A DNA stretch of 64,000 nt from JAJPKK01 sp963844635 (GCA_963844635.1 CAWJPD010000003.1:744001-808000), one strand, 5' to 3'; shown: positions 54,084-62,587, numbered from the stretch's first letter. Numbers and translations: made by a program. The notes: generated by a model not told the origin, from the letters alone.

Positions 54084-54508
54084 CGGTCCTCTCCCAGCTT
54101 CGCCCTGCCCGTGGGGTCGAACCCGCGCGCCGCGTCCTCGAACGAACGAAATGAGCGTCCGCAGTCGTCCAACGACCCTGCGATCAGGACTATCGGGTCA
54201 CGGCCGTTCTGGAAAGGGTATCTCTCGGGGAACACGACGCAGCGTCTCCCCGAGACGCTGCGTCGCATGATCCTTAGCGCGTTTCGCGCGTTCCTAAACC
54301 GCGAAAGGTCGGGAGCCAAATCACGGTCCCGGCCGGCCGGCGGAAATCGTCGGGCGCGCTCGCGAAAACTGCGTTTCGCGCCAGCCGCCCGATAACACTC
54401 ACTCCTCGGTTCGTCTCAGACTGATCAACGACACCGTTTCAAAAAATTTGAGCAGGCCTCCGCACCTCGTCGGTGCGGCAAAGCGCCAATCCAGAAAGGG
54501 AGATCGCG
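54084..54508. other. Intergenic region with a strong palindrome
   Basis: A perfect 14-base inverted repeat with a 3-base loop (cgacgcagcgtctc / gagacgctgcgtcg) lies at 54235-54265, with no T tract. No gene supported. Confidence 0.45.
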
Positions 54509-54892
54509 ATGAAATCACGGGACATAGCTCGTCAGGTTTGGACCGGCGGGATCAAAATCGCCTCCGCTTCCGCTGCCCTGGCTCTCTTGGGGGTCGCCAT
54601 CGCCGTGGCGGCGGATATTTCGCCGGACAGCCTCAAGCTCGCTCCTGGAGTTGTCAAGGCGCCGGGCTATGAAACTGCGCCGAACAATTACATTGTTGCC
54701 AACGGCACCAATGTTTTCAGCGACCACTCCTTCTATGGGACCAAGGTCACGGGCGAACTCAAGCGGGGCGATCATGTCGATGCGCTTGCGAAGGTGAAAG
54801 GCTGGGATTGGGTGTTGGTCGGAAAAGACGGCACCGGCATCGGTTACGTGTCGACGTCTATGCTTGCCCCCGCCAACGAGTATCACTCCTGA
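54509..54892 (+). CDS. Exported SH3-like domain protein
   Basis: 127 residues: N-terminal hydrophobic signal (IKIASASAALALLGVAIAVA, AD), then KAPGYETAPNNYIVANGTNV and the bacterial SH3b-like part FYGTKVTGELKRGDHVDALA, WDWVLVGKDGTGIGYVSTSM. Such domains bind peptidoglycan or metal; the exact role is unknown. GGGAGATCGCG precedes ATG 54509. Confidence 0.65.
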   Translation: MKSRDIARQVWTGGIKIASASAALALLGVAIAVAADISPDSLKLAPGVVKAPGYETAPNNYIVANGTNVFSDHSFYGTKVTGELKRGDHVDALAKVKGWDWVLVGKDGTGIGYVSTSMLAPANEYHS

Positions 54893-55018
54893 TCGGTCGC
54901 AGCTCGCATTCTTCATTCCGGCCAACTGCGACACGACCGGCCGGCGCAGAGCCTTGCGCAACGCCACCATTCAGGCAAGTGTTCGCGGTTTTTCTCACCG
55001 GGATAAGGGAAAGCCGCG

Positions 55019-55801
55019 ATGCCGAAGATCGAAGTTGACGGGTGTGCGCTCCATGTGGAGGTCGAAGGACCGAGCGATGCTCCGGCGCTGATGCTGTCGA
55101 ATTCGCTCGGCACCGATCTCGGCATGTGGGACGCACAGGTCGAATCCTTCGCCGAGCGGTTCCGGTTGATCCGCTATGACCGGCGCGGCCACGGTAAATC
55201 CGATGTCCCGCCGGGACCGTATTCGATGGAACGTCTCGGCCGCGACGTGCTTGGCATCCTCGACCACCTCGGGATTGGGAGTATCGATTGGTGCGGCCTT
55301 TCGATGGGCGGGATGGTCGGCCAGTGGCTCGGCGCCCATACACCCGGACGCGTGCGCCGGCTCGTGCTCGCCAACACGGCCTGTTATTTCCCCGCGAAGG
55401 ATATCTGGAACGACCGCATCGCACTGGTAAGGCGCCAAGGCGTCACCGCCATCGCCGACGCGACCATGGAACGCTGGTTCACCGCAGGTTTCCGCGCCAA
55501 GGCGCCCGACGCGATTGCCCGGATGAAGGGCATGGTCCTCACCACCCCGGCGGCAGGCTATATCGCCAACAGCGAGGCGGTGCGCGACATGGATCACCGT
55601 GAGCTTCTCGCACGCATCAATGCGCCGACTCTCCTGATCGCAGGTCGCCACGACGTGGCGACGACCCTCGAGGGAATGGACTTCATCCGAACCCACATTC
55701 CCGGGGCGGCGCTCACGGTGTTGGATGCCGGGCATATTTCCAATGTCGAGCAGGCTTCCGATTTTACCGCCGCGGTCCTTGATTTCCTGAAAAGCGAATA
55801 G
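55019..55801 (+). CDS. pcaD: 3-oxoadipate enol-lactonase (PcaD-like alpha/beta hydrolase)
   Basis: Hydrolyses beta-ketoadipate enol-lactone in the protocatechuate/catechol pathway. 260 residues: ALMLSNSLGTDLGMWDAQVE, RLIRYDRRGHGKSDVPPGPY, nucleophile GLSMGGMVGQWLG, acid AGRHDVATTLEGM, base DAGHISNVEQ. These match PcaD rather than generic hydrolases. The other pca genes are not in the window, so a related lactone or ester cannot be excluded. Next to a PobR-like regulator gene at 56927. Confidence 0.82.
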   Translation: MPKIEVDGCALHVEVEGPSDAPALMLSNSLGTDLGMWDAQVESFAERFRLIRYDRRGHGKSDVPPGPYSMERLGRDVLGILDHLGIGSIDWCGLSMGGMVGQWLGAHTPGRVRRLVLANTACYFPAKDIWNDRIALVRRQGVTAIADATMERWFTAGFRAKAPDAIARMKGMVLTTPAAGYIANSEAVRDMDHRELLARINAPTLLIAGRHDVATTLEGMDFIRTHIPGAALTVLDAGHISNVEQASDFTAAVLDFLKSE

Positions 55802-55910
55802 GTTCCGGCTCACCTTACAAGGGGACGCCACAAAAACAGGCTCCATTTCCCGTTGAAACCGGTATGCTGGTCTGGGTATCGGGTCGGCGCCGGACAGATC
55901 GGAGGAGGGC

Positions 55911-56845
55911 TTGCGGGCCGGTCTTGTCGTTTCCGTATTTGGCCACCTGGCGGCGGTCGGTGTGCTGGTGTTCGCCGGCGCGAACTCCTTTGACACCAGT
56001 TCCGGTGAGGCGATCACGGTCGAGCTCCGTGCCTGACAACGGGACCGCCGCCGTGACCGACGATTTCAGTGCCCCCGAAAACGCCAACCCAGCAGGCATT
56101 GCCGCAACTGCCATCCTTCGATCTTTCTCTGCGAACCTCGCTGGCTCCCGATGCCGCCTTCGAGTCGCGGCCTCCGCCTTCGTCCTCTTCAGCCCCGTCC
56201 TCTTCAGCCCCGTCCTCTTCAGCCTCGCCATCTTCGGCATCACCGCAGCGCACTCAGCCTGCGTCGCGAGCATCGACCGCGCCGAAAGGCGGGACGCCGC
56301 CACGCGAACCCGGCCAGACGGCCTCCCCGTCATCGGCGCAACCCTTCGGGTTCATGGGCGCCGCATCGGCGGCCGGGGCGCCCTCGACGATGCAGCCTCC
56401 CTCGCGGCAAGCTGAAACCGATCCGCCGCCTCCCGCCGAGCCGGACGTCAACGCGATGTTCGGGATGCCAATGACGCTCCCGGACGGCAAGTTGGGGGGC
56501 GGGTTCGATGCGCCGGCGACCGATGCGGTCAATCTCGGCCACGAAGAGACGACAATATTCCGCGAGCATCTGCGCAGTTGCGGGTCGCTGCCCGGTTCGG
56601 TCGCGCAAACCGACAAGGTCCGCATCGTGCTGCGTGTGTCCTTCAAGTCCGACGGCACTTTGGCGGCGGCGCCAATCCTGGTCGAGGGAACTGCGTCGGC
56701 CGGCATGAAGGGGCCGGCCCTGATGCAGGCGGCGATTTCTGCGCTGCGCCGCTGCCAGCCCTATACCATGCTCCCTGCGGAACGATATGCGGAGTGGAAG
56801 GTGCTTGACTTGAGCTTCACGCCTCAGGATTTCGCCGGCAGCTGA
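55911..56845 (+). CDS. TonB/TolA-like envelope protein (apparent frameshifts)
   Basis: From TTG 55911 after GGAGGAGGGC: LRAGLVVSVFGHLAAVGVLV (inner-membrane anchor), then GEAITVEL, in the next frame VPDNGTAAVTDDFSAPENAN, and then a long Pro/Ser-rich periplasmic stretch. The globular C-terminal domain is FREHLRSCGSLPGSVAQTDK, RIVLRVSFKSDGTLAAAPIL, ALRRCQPYTMLPAERYAEWK. It reads like the TolA/TonB-type C-terminal domain of rhizobial proteins annotated as TolA-like. Two frame changes, at about 56030 and 56090. About 311 residues. Confidence 0.65.
56182..56241 (+). repeat. 15-base minisatellite inside the TonB-like gene
   Basis: Four head-to-tail units of gtcctcttcagcccc (the third and fourth diverged), coding SSSAP-type repeats. 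In-frame length change would only stretch the Pro/Ser spacer. Confidence 0.7.
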
Positions 56846-56903
56846 CCACGGTACTCGCGAGAATGACTCGACTCCCAGGCGGAACCCTTCGCCGCGTGAG
56901 GCA

Positions 56904-56930
56904 ATTCAAGGTGAACGCATCCCGCTCTAG
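56904..56930 (-). repeat. R1 repeat remnant (module A half)
   Basis: attcaaggtgaacgcatccc, gctcta: inverse of module A. Its terminal cta provides the TAG stop of the AraC-family gene at 56927. Confidence 0.6.
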
Positions 56931-57820
56931 CCGCGGTCATGATCGCGAAACGCCTGCGGCGCCGTGCCGGTGTGCTGGCGGAAGAAGCGGGCGAAGTGCG
57001 ACGGGTCAGCAAAGCTGAGATCGTAGGCGATCTCGTTCACCGGCTGATTGGTAAAGATGAGCTGCCGCTTGGCCTCGGTGAGCACGCGTTGCCGGATCAA
57101 ATGCCCGGCGGTGACTCCGGCGGCGCGCTTGACGTGATCGTTCAGCCGGTCGGGCGTCATCGCGAGCTTGCCGGCGTAGAAGGAGAGCTGCCGCTCTTTG
57201 CGGAAGTGCTCCTCGACGAGCGCGCGCAGCGCCTCAAGCGTCGGTCCGACGCCGGAAAGCAATGCGGTTCCGCTGCGTGCGCGGCGTGCTGCAAGCCGCA
57301 CCACCCCGATTGCGATCAACGCCAGATAGCCGCGCATCGCAAGACGATGGCCTTCCCGTGAGAGGAAAAGCTCCTCGTGGAGGTCGGCGCACAGCCGCGC
57401 GATGCGATCGAGCTCGGCATCGTCGGAAAGCGGGATGGCGGGATCGGCCGCAAGCGCCCGGAGCCGTGCAAGCGCCTCGCCAGAACGCTCGCCGAGCGCG
57501 CCGGCCACATCCTCGGTGAAGCTAAGGACCCAGCCTTCGGTGACGCGCGGACGGAAACGGAAGCCGTGCGCCACCGTCGCGGGAATGAGGAACGCAGCCG
57601 GTGCTTCAAAGTCGATCGTCTTTGTTTCGCACGCCATCTCCCCGCCGCCGCGTCCGATCAGCAGGATCTGGAACAGGTTGCGATGGCGGTGCGCCCTGAT
57701 CGTCCAATCATTGATCGAGGAGCGCGAGGAAATGGTCTCGATATGAATGAAATCGAACGCCTGGTCGTCGGGCGGATCGCCATAGAGATGGAACAGCGGC
57801 AGGGCGGAGCTTCTGGCCAT
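56927..57820 (-). CDS. AraC-family regulator, PobR-like
   Basis: 297 residues. N-terminal cupin-type sensor domain: IHIETISSRSSINDWTIRAH, RHRNLFQILLIGRGGGEM, PATVAHGFRFRPRVTEGWVL. C-terminal double HTH: YAGKLAMTPDRLNDHVKRAA, GVTAGHLIRQRVLTEAKRQL, AYDLSFADPSHFARFFRQHT. The HxHRHRNLFQ sensor block is like PobR, the activator of 4-hydroxybenzoate hydroxylase genes. The start MARSSALPLFHLYG at 57820 is preferred to 57886. Its stop lies within an R1 remnant, so the last residues may be recent. Confidence 0.85.
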   Translation of the reverse strand: MARSSALPLFHLYGDPPDDQAFDFIHIETISSRSSINDWTIRAHRHRNLFQILLIGRGGGEMACETKTIDFEAPAAFLIPATVAHGFRFRPRVTEGWVLSFTEDVAGALGERSGEALARLRALAADPAIPLSDDAELDRIARLCADLHEELFLSREGHRLAMRGYLALIAIGVVRLAARRARSGTALLSGVGPTLEALRALVEEHFRKERQLSFYAGKLAMTPDRLNDHVKRAAGVTAGHLIRQRVLTEAKRQLIFTNQPVNEIAYDLSFADPSHFARFFRQHTGTAPQAFRDHDRG

Positions 57821-58244
57821 GCGAACCGCGTTTTCCGTTTCGACCCCGAAAGCTGCCACCCCGTAAGCTGCCACCCATGCAAACATTCAACAGGCATCGA
57901 ACAGAAACACCAGATTAGAGCGGGATGCGTTCAGTTTGAGTAGCCTCCCGTTCGATTATGTTCGGTGCACCCGTCACAGATTGCGCTCGACGACGGATGC
58001 GTGTTGATTTTGCGCATGATCTTGTCCGAAAAGTCTGCAACTTTACGGGATCGTGCGCTAGGTATGCCAATCCGGATCGTGGCACAACGGCAAGCCTCGG
58101 GTTAACCACGGTCACATTCCATCCTTGCTTGGAGTACGCTCCCGGATCAGTGCATTTGCCCGATGGCGCCGCTGCCCCACCCGCGAACGAGGGGCGCGAT
58201 CGCTCACGCGCTGATGATTGGCCTTGAAAGGGTCGCGGTGACTT
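57821..58244. other. Intergenic region upstream of the AraC gene
   Basis: Largely an R1 long-form repeat (57917-58059). The remaining 185 bases before the SnoaL-like gene hold no other feature seen. Confidence 0.4.
57917..58059 (+). repeat. R1 two-hairpin repeat, long form
   Basis: Module A agagcgggatgcgttcagtt to cctcccgttc, spacer ggtgcacccgtcacagattg then cgctcgacgacggatgcg, module B gcgcatgatcttgtccgaaa to gggatcgtgcgc. TA just outside both ends (gattagagc, gcgctaggt). Confidence 0.85.
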
Positions 58245-58655
58245 ATGTCGGTTCGGTCCGAAATAGAGTACCTGGTCCGCGCGATTTACGATGCGCGCCT
58301 TGGCGAGGATCTCGACGCGCTCTGCAATGCATTCTCTGACCAAGCCGTATTTCACATTGCAGGGGCTGGCCAAGTCGGTCCGATCTCGAATATGGCCGCT
58401 GGCGTGGGCGAATTCCGTCCTCTCCTTGCGTCGATGATCAAGGCTTTCAAGCTGCGCGACCATGCCATCAGTGCGATGCTGATCGACGGCAGCAGGGCGG
58501 CGGTGCATTGGCGTTCCGCGATATATTCACGGGTCACCGGCGCAACGGTGCTCACCGAGTTTATCGACCTGCTGGAGTTCAACGATGCGAAAGTCGTCTC
58601 CTATACCGAATTCTTTGTCCCCCGTTTATGGGACGCAACGAACGTACGCCGCTGA
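58245..58655 (+). CDS. SnoaL-like (NTF2-fold) protein
   Basis: 136 residues: EIEYLVRAIYDARLGEDLDA, CNAFSDQAVFHIAGAGQVGP, DGSRAAVHWRSAIYSRVTGA, LTEFIDLLEFNDAKVVSYTE. A cone-shaped alpha+beta barrel family used as isomerase, hydrolase or ligand-binding unit; no catalytic residue set points to one reaction. Soluble, no signal. The IS630 element begins 40 bases downstream. Confidence 0.75.
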   Translation: MSVRSEIEYLVRAIYDARLGEDLDALCNAFSDQAVFHIAGAGQVGPISNMAAGVGEFRPLLASMIKAFKLRDHAISAMLIDGSRAAVHWRSAIYSRVTGATVLTEFIDLLEFNDAKVVSYTEFFVPRLWDATNVRR

Positions 58656-58691
58656 GTCAGGCCGGCGGCCGATTAAGAGACCACAATTGCA

Positions 58692-58967
58692 CTAGTACCT
58701 CTGCACAGAGGATATGACGGGTTGGAGCTTTGGGAGAAGTTCTGGATCGACGCGAAGGTGGATGCTTCGCGCCTTGCCGGGGATACGCGTGATAAGGCCC
58801 TGGCGTTCGAGAGTTAGCACCATCTGGTGGACGGTGGGCGGGGTGACGGCGAAGAACCGTTGGATATCGGCTTCGGCGGGCGATCGGCCGATGACGAGGG
58901 TATAAGCGTGAATGAAGGCCAGATACTGGCCTTGCTTGTCGGTGAAGCGAGGGGGCGCGGAATCCAC
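58692..58967 (-). CDS. IS630-associated LexA-like DNA-binding protein
   Basis: 91 residues from GTG: FTDKQGQYLAFIHAYTLVIG, RSPAEADIQRFFAVTPPTVH, QMVLTLERQGLITRIPGKAR, SIHLRV. This is the winged-helix of the LexA N-terminal domain, with no peptidase part. Accessory genes like this accompany some IS630 transposases and may control transposition. It ends VQRY then TAG, the stop formed inside and beyond the left terminal repeat. Confidence 0.75.
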   Translation of the reverse strand: MDSAPPRFTDKQGQYLAFIHAYTLVIGRSPAEADIQRFFAVTPPTVHQMVLTLERQGLITRIPGKARSIHLRVDPELLPKLQPVISSVQRY

Positions 58968-60154
58968 GCCACATAGATTGATTCAACTGGGCCTCGAATC
59001 ACAAGGAGGCCCTGATGAATATCCGCTATCGCGTTGATCTGACCGGCGAGGAGCGTGAGGACCTTAAGCGGATGCTGGGCGCCGGCACATGTTCGGCTCG
59101 GAAATTGAAGCGGGCGCAAATCCTTCTGGCGGCCGATGCCGGCGCCAGCGATGAGGTGATCGAACGTACGATCGTGGTGGGTGGATCGACGGTTTATCGC
59201 ACCAAGCGCCGATTTGTGGAGTGTGGCCTTGAAGCCGCCTTGAGCGAGGAGCCGCGATGTGGCGCCGAGCGCAAACTCACCGGCAGGGACGAAGCGCTCT
59301 TGGTCGCAACGGCCTGCTCGAAGCCGCCGGCCGGGCGCAGTCGTTGGACGCTGGAACTTCTGGCTGGCGAGATGGTCAAGCTGACGGCCCACAAGGGGCT
59401 TTCCCGCGAGACGGTTCGACGCCGCCTTGCGGAAAACGATCTCAAGCCCTGGCGCAAGGACATGTGGTGCATTCCCACGGTTGATGCCGAATATGTGGCG
59501 CGGATGGAGGATGTGCTGGACCTCTACAACGAGGAAGCGGATCCCAAGCGTCCGGTCGTCTGTTTTGACGAAAGTCCAACTCAGCTCATCGGCGAAGTGC
59601 GCGAGCCAATCCCGGCCAAGCCGGGACAATTGGAGCGCTTCGACTGCGAATACCGGCGCAATGGCACGGCCAATCTCTTCGTCTTCCTCGACGCCCATAA
59701 ATCCTGGCGCAAGGTGAAGGTCACAGACCGACGCGCGGCAGAGGACTTCGCAAACTGCATGCGCGATCTGGTCGACGTGCACTTTCCCAAGGCCGACAAA
59801 ATCCGGGTCGTGCTGGACAATTTGTCGACCCACTCTGCGAGCGCGCTCTACCAAACCTTTCCAGCGCCGGAAGCGCGGCGTATCCTACGCCGCCTCGAAT
59901 TCCATCCCACCCCCAGGCACGCAAGCTGGCTCAACATGGTCGAAATCGAAATCGGCGTCCTTCGCAGCCAGTGCCTCGACCGTCGCATCGACAATCGTGA
60001 ATTGCTTGCCTTCGAGATCGCCGCGTGGGAGCGCCAAAGAAACAAAAGCGGTGCACGAATAAATTGGATGTTCACGCCAGAAAAAGCGCGCGCCAAAATG
60101 GCCCGCGCCTACCCAGCCCCACTCAACGAGTCGATAACCCCTGTGCAGAGGTAC
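58695..60154 (+). mobile_element. IS630-family insertion sequence, intact
   Basis: 1460 bases. Terminal inverted repeats gtacctctgcacag (58695-58708) and ctgtgcagaggtac (60141-60154) are perfect. TA duplicates flank it (58693-58694 and 60155-60156), within CTAG at both ends, the target IS630 is known to prefer. It contains a divergent pair: LexA-like protein (minus) and transposase (plus). Inserted between the SnoaL-like gene and an R1 repeat. Confidence 0.93.
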
Positions 60155-60157
60155 TAG
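59015..60157 (+). CDS. IS630-family transposase
   Basis: 380 residues. N-terminal HTH (RKLKRAQILLAADAGASDEV, ERTIVVGGSTVYRTKRRFVE) binds the ends. The DDE domain has VVCFDESPTQLIGE (first Asp), IRVVLDNLSTHSASAL (second Asp) and the third acid in SWLNMVEIEIGVLRSQCL. AAGGAGG precedes the ATG. The gene is intact and ends VQRY then TAG, where TAG is the duplicated TA target plus one flanking base, so the stop codon is supplied by the insertion site. Confidence 0.95.
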   Translation: MNIRYRVDLTGEEREDLKRMLGAGTCSARKLKRAQILLAADAGASDEVIERTIVVGGSTVYRTKRRFVECGLEAALSEEPRCGAERKLTGRDEALLVATACSKPPAGRSRWTLELLAGEMVKLTAHKGLSRETVRRRLAENDLKPWRKDMWCIPTVDAEYVARMEDVLDLYNEEADPKRPVVCFDESPTQLIGEVREPIPAKPGQLERFDCEYRRNGTANLFVFLDAHKSWRKVKVTDRRAAEDFANCMRDLVDVHFPKADKIRVVLDNLSTHSASALYQTFPAPEARRILRRLEFHPTPRHASWLNMVEIEIGVLRSQCLDRRIDNRELLAFEIAAWERQRNKSGARINWMFTPEKARAKMARAYPAPLNESITPVQRY

Positions 60158-60169
60158 CAGTACTCACTT

Positions 60170-60269
60170 AGAGCGGAATGCGTTCAGGTTGAATCGCCTC
60201 CCGCTCGATTATCATTGATTTTGCGCATGATCTTGTCCGAAAAGTCTGCAACTTACGGGATCATGCGCA
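60170..60269 (+). repeat. R1 two-hairpin repeat, short form
   Basis: agagcggaatgcgttcaggt to cctcccgctc, gattatcattgatttt, gcgcatgatcttgtccgaaa to gggatcatgcgc. Nearly identical to 44063-44163. It lies 14 bases from the IS630 right end. TA at the left only. Confidence 0.85.
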
Positions 60270-60317
60270 GGGCCGCTCCGGAACACCTCTATGAGTTGAT
60301 GACGCACCGGCGTTAAC

Positions 60318-61133
60318 TCAACCTTTGATCTGGCGGCCGGCCCGCACGTCCGCAATCAGCGCGGTGAAAGCGTCGAGGCTGGATTTCGCGACATTGGCAT
60401 AGGTATCCGTCTTTGAATCCAGCCATTTCTCGGCATATCCGATCGCGGTATGGGAGAGGCGGACGCGGCCATCGAGCCACGGGCCGCCGCCAAAACCGCC
60501 GATCACGGGGATCGATACGGCGGCGACCACGGCCGCGCCGGCGACCGGGCCGGAATTGGTGAAGTCGAGCATCGCCGCGCCTTCCGCTTCGAGACGCCGC
60601 GCTTGTTCGACGAGCTTCTCCGTCATTCCGGCGGGCACCTGCGCGTCCGGTGCCGACTGTGCTGCGTAGGGAATGCCGAACTGCAACGCGGTCTGCGGCG
60701 TGACGCCGAACTGGGCGAAGACAGGAATGCCGGCGCGCACGAGTGCACGCACCGCTTCGGGGAAATCGGCCGCGCCGTCGAGCTTGATGATGTCGGCGCC
60801 AGCTTCCTTGACCAGGCGGATGGCGGCTTGCAGCGCGCTCTGCGGCCCTTCCTGAAGCGGCCCGAACGGAAAATCGCAGCTCACCAGCGCCCTCGCGACG
60901 CCGCGGCGCACGGCTTTGCACACCACCAGCATCTCGTCCATAGTCACTTCGAGCGGGCTCGCATGGCCGTACAGGTTGACGCCGACGGAGTTCCCGACCG
61001 AGACGAGATCGACGCCGGCGCGATCCGCGAGCCGCGCCATCGGATAGTCCCAGGCGACGATGCCAGCGATCTTGCGGCCGTCACGCTTCATCTGCTGCAA
61101 TGCCGGGATGGTGACTTTGGTGTCCATCGTCAT
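60318..61133 (-). CDS. PanB-like protein with altered active-site residues
   Basis: 271 residues of the ketopantoate hydroxymethyltransferase fold: KIAGIVAWDYPMARLADRAG, VSVGNSVGVNLYGHASPLEV, ALVSCDFPFGPLQEGPQSAL, IIKLDGAADFPEAVRAL, IPVFAQFGVTPQT. In true PanB the corresponding motifs are VGDS, KLEG and GHxGLTPQ; here the first metal-binding Asp is Asn, the Glu is Asp and the His is Gln. It may be a related aldolase/lyase rather than pantothenate synthesis. Divergent from a class II aldolase gene. Confidence 0.8.
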   Translation of the reverse strand: MTMDTKVTIPALQQMKRDGRKIAGIVAWDYPMARLADRAGVDLVSVGNSVGVNLYGHASPLEVTMDEMLVVCKAVRRGVARALVSCDFPFGPLQEGPQSALQAAIRLVKEAGADIIKLDGAADFPEAVRALVRAGIPVFAQFGVTPQTALQFGIPYAAQSAPDAQVPAGMTEKLVEQARRLEAEGAAMLDFTNSGPVAGAAVVAAVSIPVIGGFGGGPWLDGRVRLSHTAIGYAEKWLDSKTDTYANVAKSSLDAFTALIADVRAGRQIKG

Positions 61134-61323
61134 TTTGCGGCTTTCGGTGGGCGGAGGCTGTGCGGCGCGCGCCGCGAATACCCGTCAGGTGTTCGCTTGC
61201 TGGCCTTCGTGGCCGGTCACTGGTAACTGATTTCGCCGCTGGCGCTCCACTACGATTTACAAAAGAGAATTGGGCCCAGCCAGTCTTGTGCGAGGGATCG
61301 CTTTTCCCATGGAGAGTCTTTCA

Positions 61324-62067
61324 ATGTCGGACGCCTTTGCGACGGCGCGCGAGGAGGTCGCACTTGCCAACCGGATGCTCGCCAATGAGGGCCTGTTCGA
61401 CGCGTTCGGCCACGTCAGCATGCGCCATCCCGCCGATCCGGGGCAATTCCTGATTTCGCGGCATCGCGCACCTGAACTGGTGCAAACGCAGGACATCGTC
61501 GAACTGGGCCTCGACGGCGAGCCGGCAGTGCCGACCAATTTCCGCTTATACGGCGAACGCATCATCCACGCCTCAATCTACGCCGCGCGGCCCGACGTGA
61601 TGGCGATATGCCACCATCACGCGCCGGCAGTGCTCGCCTATGCGATCGCGCACGCCGAATTGAAGCCCGTCTACCATCTTGGCGCCTTGATGGGTCCGAA
61701 GGTGCCCTATTGGGATAGCCGCGACGAGTTTGGCGATACCGCGCTTGTCGTCGTCACGGTGGGGGAGGGGCAATCGCTGGCGAGGGCGCTGGGGCCTTAC
61801 TGGACGGTGTTGATGGGGCGGCATGGCGCCACCGTCGTCGGTCGGTCGCTGCGCGAAATGGTGTTCCGCACCATTTATGGCGCACGCAACGCCGAACTGC
61901 AGACCCAGGCGCGGCTCGTCGGGACGGTGAACGCTCTCACGGATGAAGAGGCCGCCAAGGCGGCGGCCTACAATCTCCGGCCCGAGCCGATGGCGCGCGC
62001 TTGGGATTATTGGGCGATGCGGCTCGCGCAAAAGGAAGCTGTGGCGACGGCGGCGCAAGGCCGGTAG
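61324..62067 (+). CDS. Class II aldolase/adducin-family protein
   Basis: 247 residues: ALANRMLANEGLFDAFGHVS, MRHPADPGQFLISRHRAPEL, the zinc site AICHHHAPAVLAYA, LMGRHGATVVGRSLREMVFR. A metal-dependent aldolase or decarboxylase acting on small phosphorylated or hydroxy-acid compounds. The ATG at 61324 (MSDAFATAREEVALANR) was chosen; ATG 61309 is also possible. Divergent from the PanB-like gene by 190 bases, which suggests shared control. Confidence 0.82.
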   Translation: MSDAFATAREEVALANRMLANEGLFDAFGHVSMRHPADPGQFLISRHRAPELVQTQDIVELGLDGEPAVPTNFRLYGERIIHASIYAARPDVMAICHHHAPAVLAYAIAHAELKPVYHLGALMGPKVPYWDSRDEFGDTALVVVTVGEGQSLARALGPYWTVLMGRHGATVVGRSLREMVFRTIYGARNAELQTQARLVGTVNALTDEEAAKAAAYNLRPEPMARAWDYWAMRLAQKEAVATAAQGR

Positions 62068-62083
62068 GCGCTATCGACTTGAA

Positions 62084-62587
62084 TCAAAGCGGCCGTTCGA
62101 TCATTGCGGCCACTTCGCGCTCTTCTTCGGCAGTCAGCGGCACCACCTTCGGGCGCGACCGGCGCTGCCGCCAGATCGCAGTTAACATCGCAATCGCGCC
62201 TGCGAACAAAGCCGCGAGCGGGGTGATCCACAGCAGCGCTGTATGCCAGGCGAAACGCGGCTTCAACAGCACGAACTCGCCGTAGCGATCGACCAGAAAG
62301 TTCACCACCTGGGCATTGCTGTCGCCGGCGGTCAGCCGCTCGCGCACCAGCAGGCGCAGGTCGCGCGCCAAAGGCGCCTCGGAATCATCGATCGACTGGT
62401 TCTGGCAGACCATGCAGCGCAGGTCGCGCGACAACGCGCGTGCCCGCGCCTCAAGGACGGGATCCTTCAGCATCTCGTCCGGCTGGACCGCGATCGCTGG
62501 ATGAATTGCGCCGATCGCAACAACCACCGCGATGGTCCGGAGCGCCGCGCGAATGCCGGCTCTTTTTGCGACCAGCGCCAACACCAT
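62084..62587 (-). CDS. ccmH: Cytochrome c biogenesis protein CcmH/CycL
   Basis: 167 residues. Thiol-active protein that keeps apocytochrome c reduced for heme attachment. Signal/anchor (ALRTIAVVVAIGAIHPAIA), the CXXC in LRCMVCQNQSIDDSEAPLAR, QVVNFLVDRYGEFVLLKPRF, and a C-terminal transmembrane helix (ALLWITPLAALFAGAIAML). Its ATG shares one base with the ccmF stop (TGATG), so it is translated after ccmF, as in cycK-cycL. Confidence 0.93.
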   Translation of the reverse strand: MVLALVAKRAGIRAALRTIAVVVAIGAIHPAIAVQPDEMLKDPVLEARARALSRDLRCMVCQNQSIDDSEAPLARDLRLLVRERLTAGDSNAQVVNFLVDRYGEFVLLKPRFAWHTALLWITPLAALFAGAIAMLTAIWRQRRSRPKVVPLTAEEEREVAAMIERPL

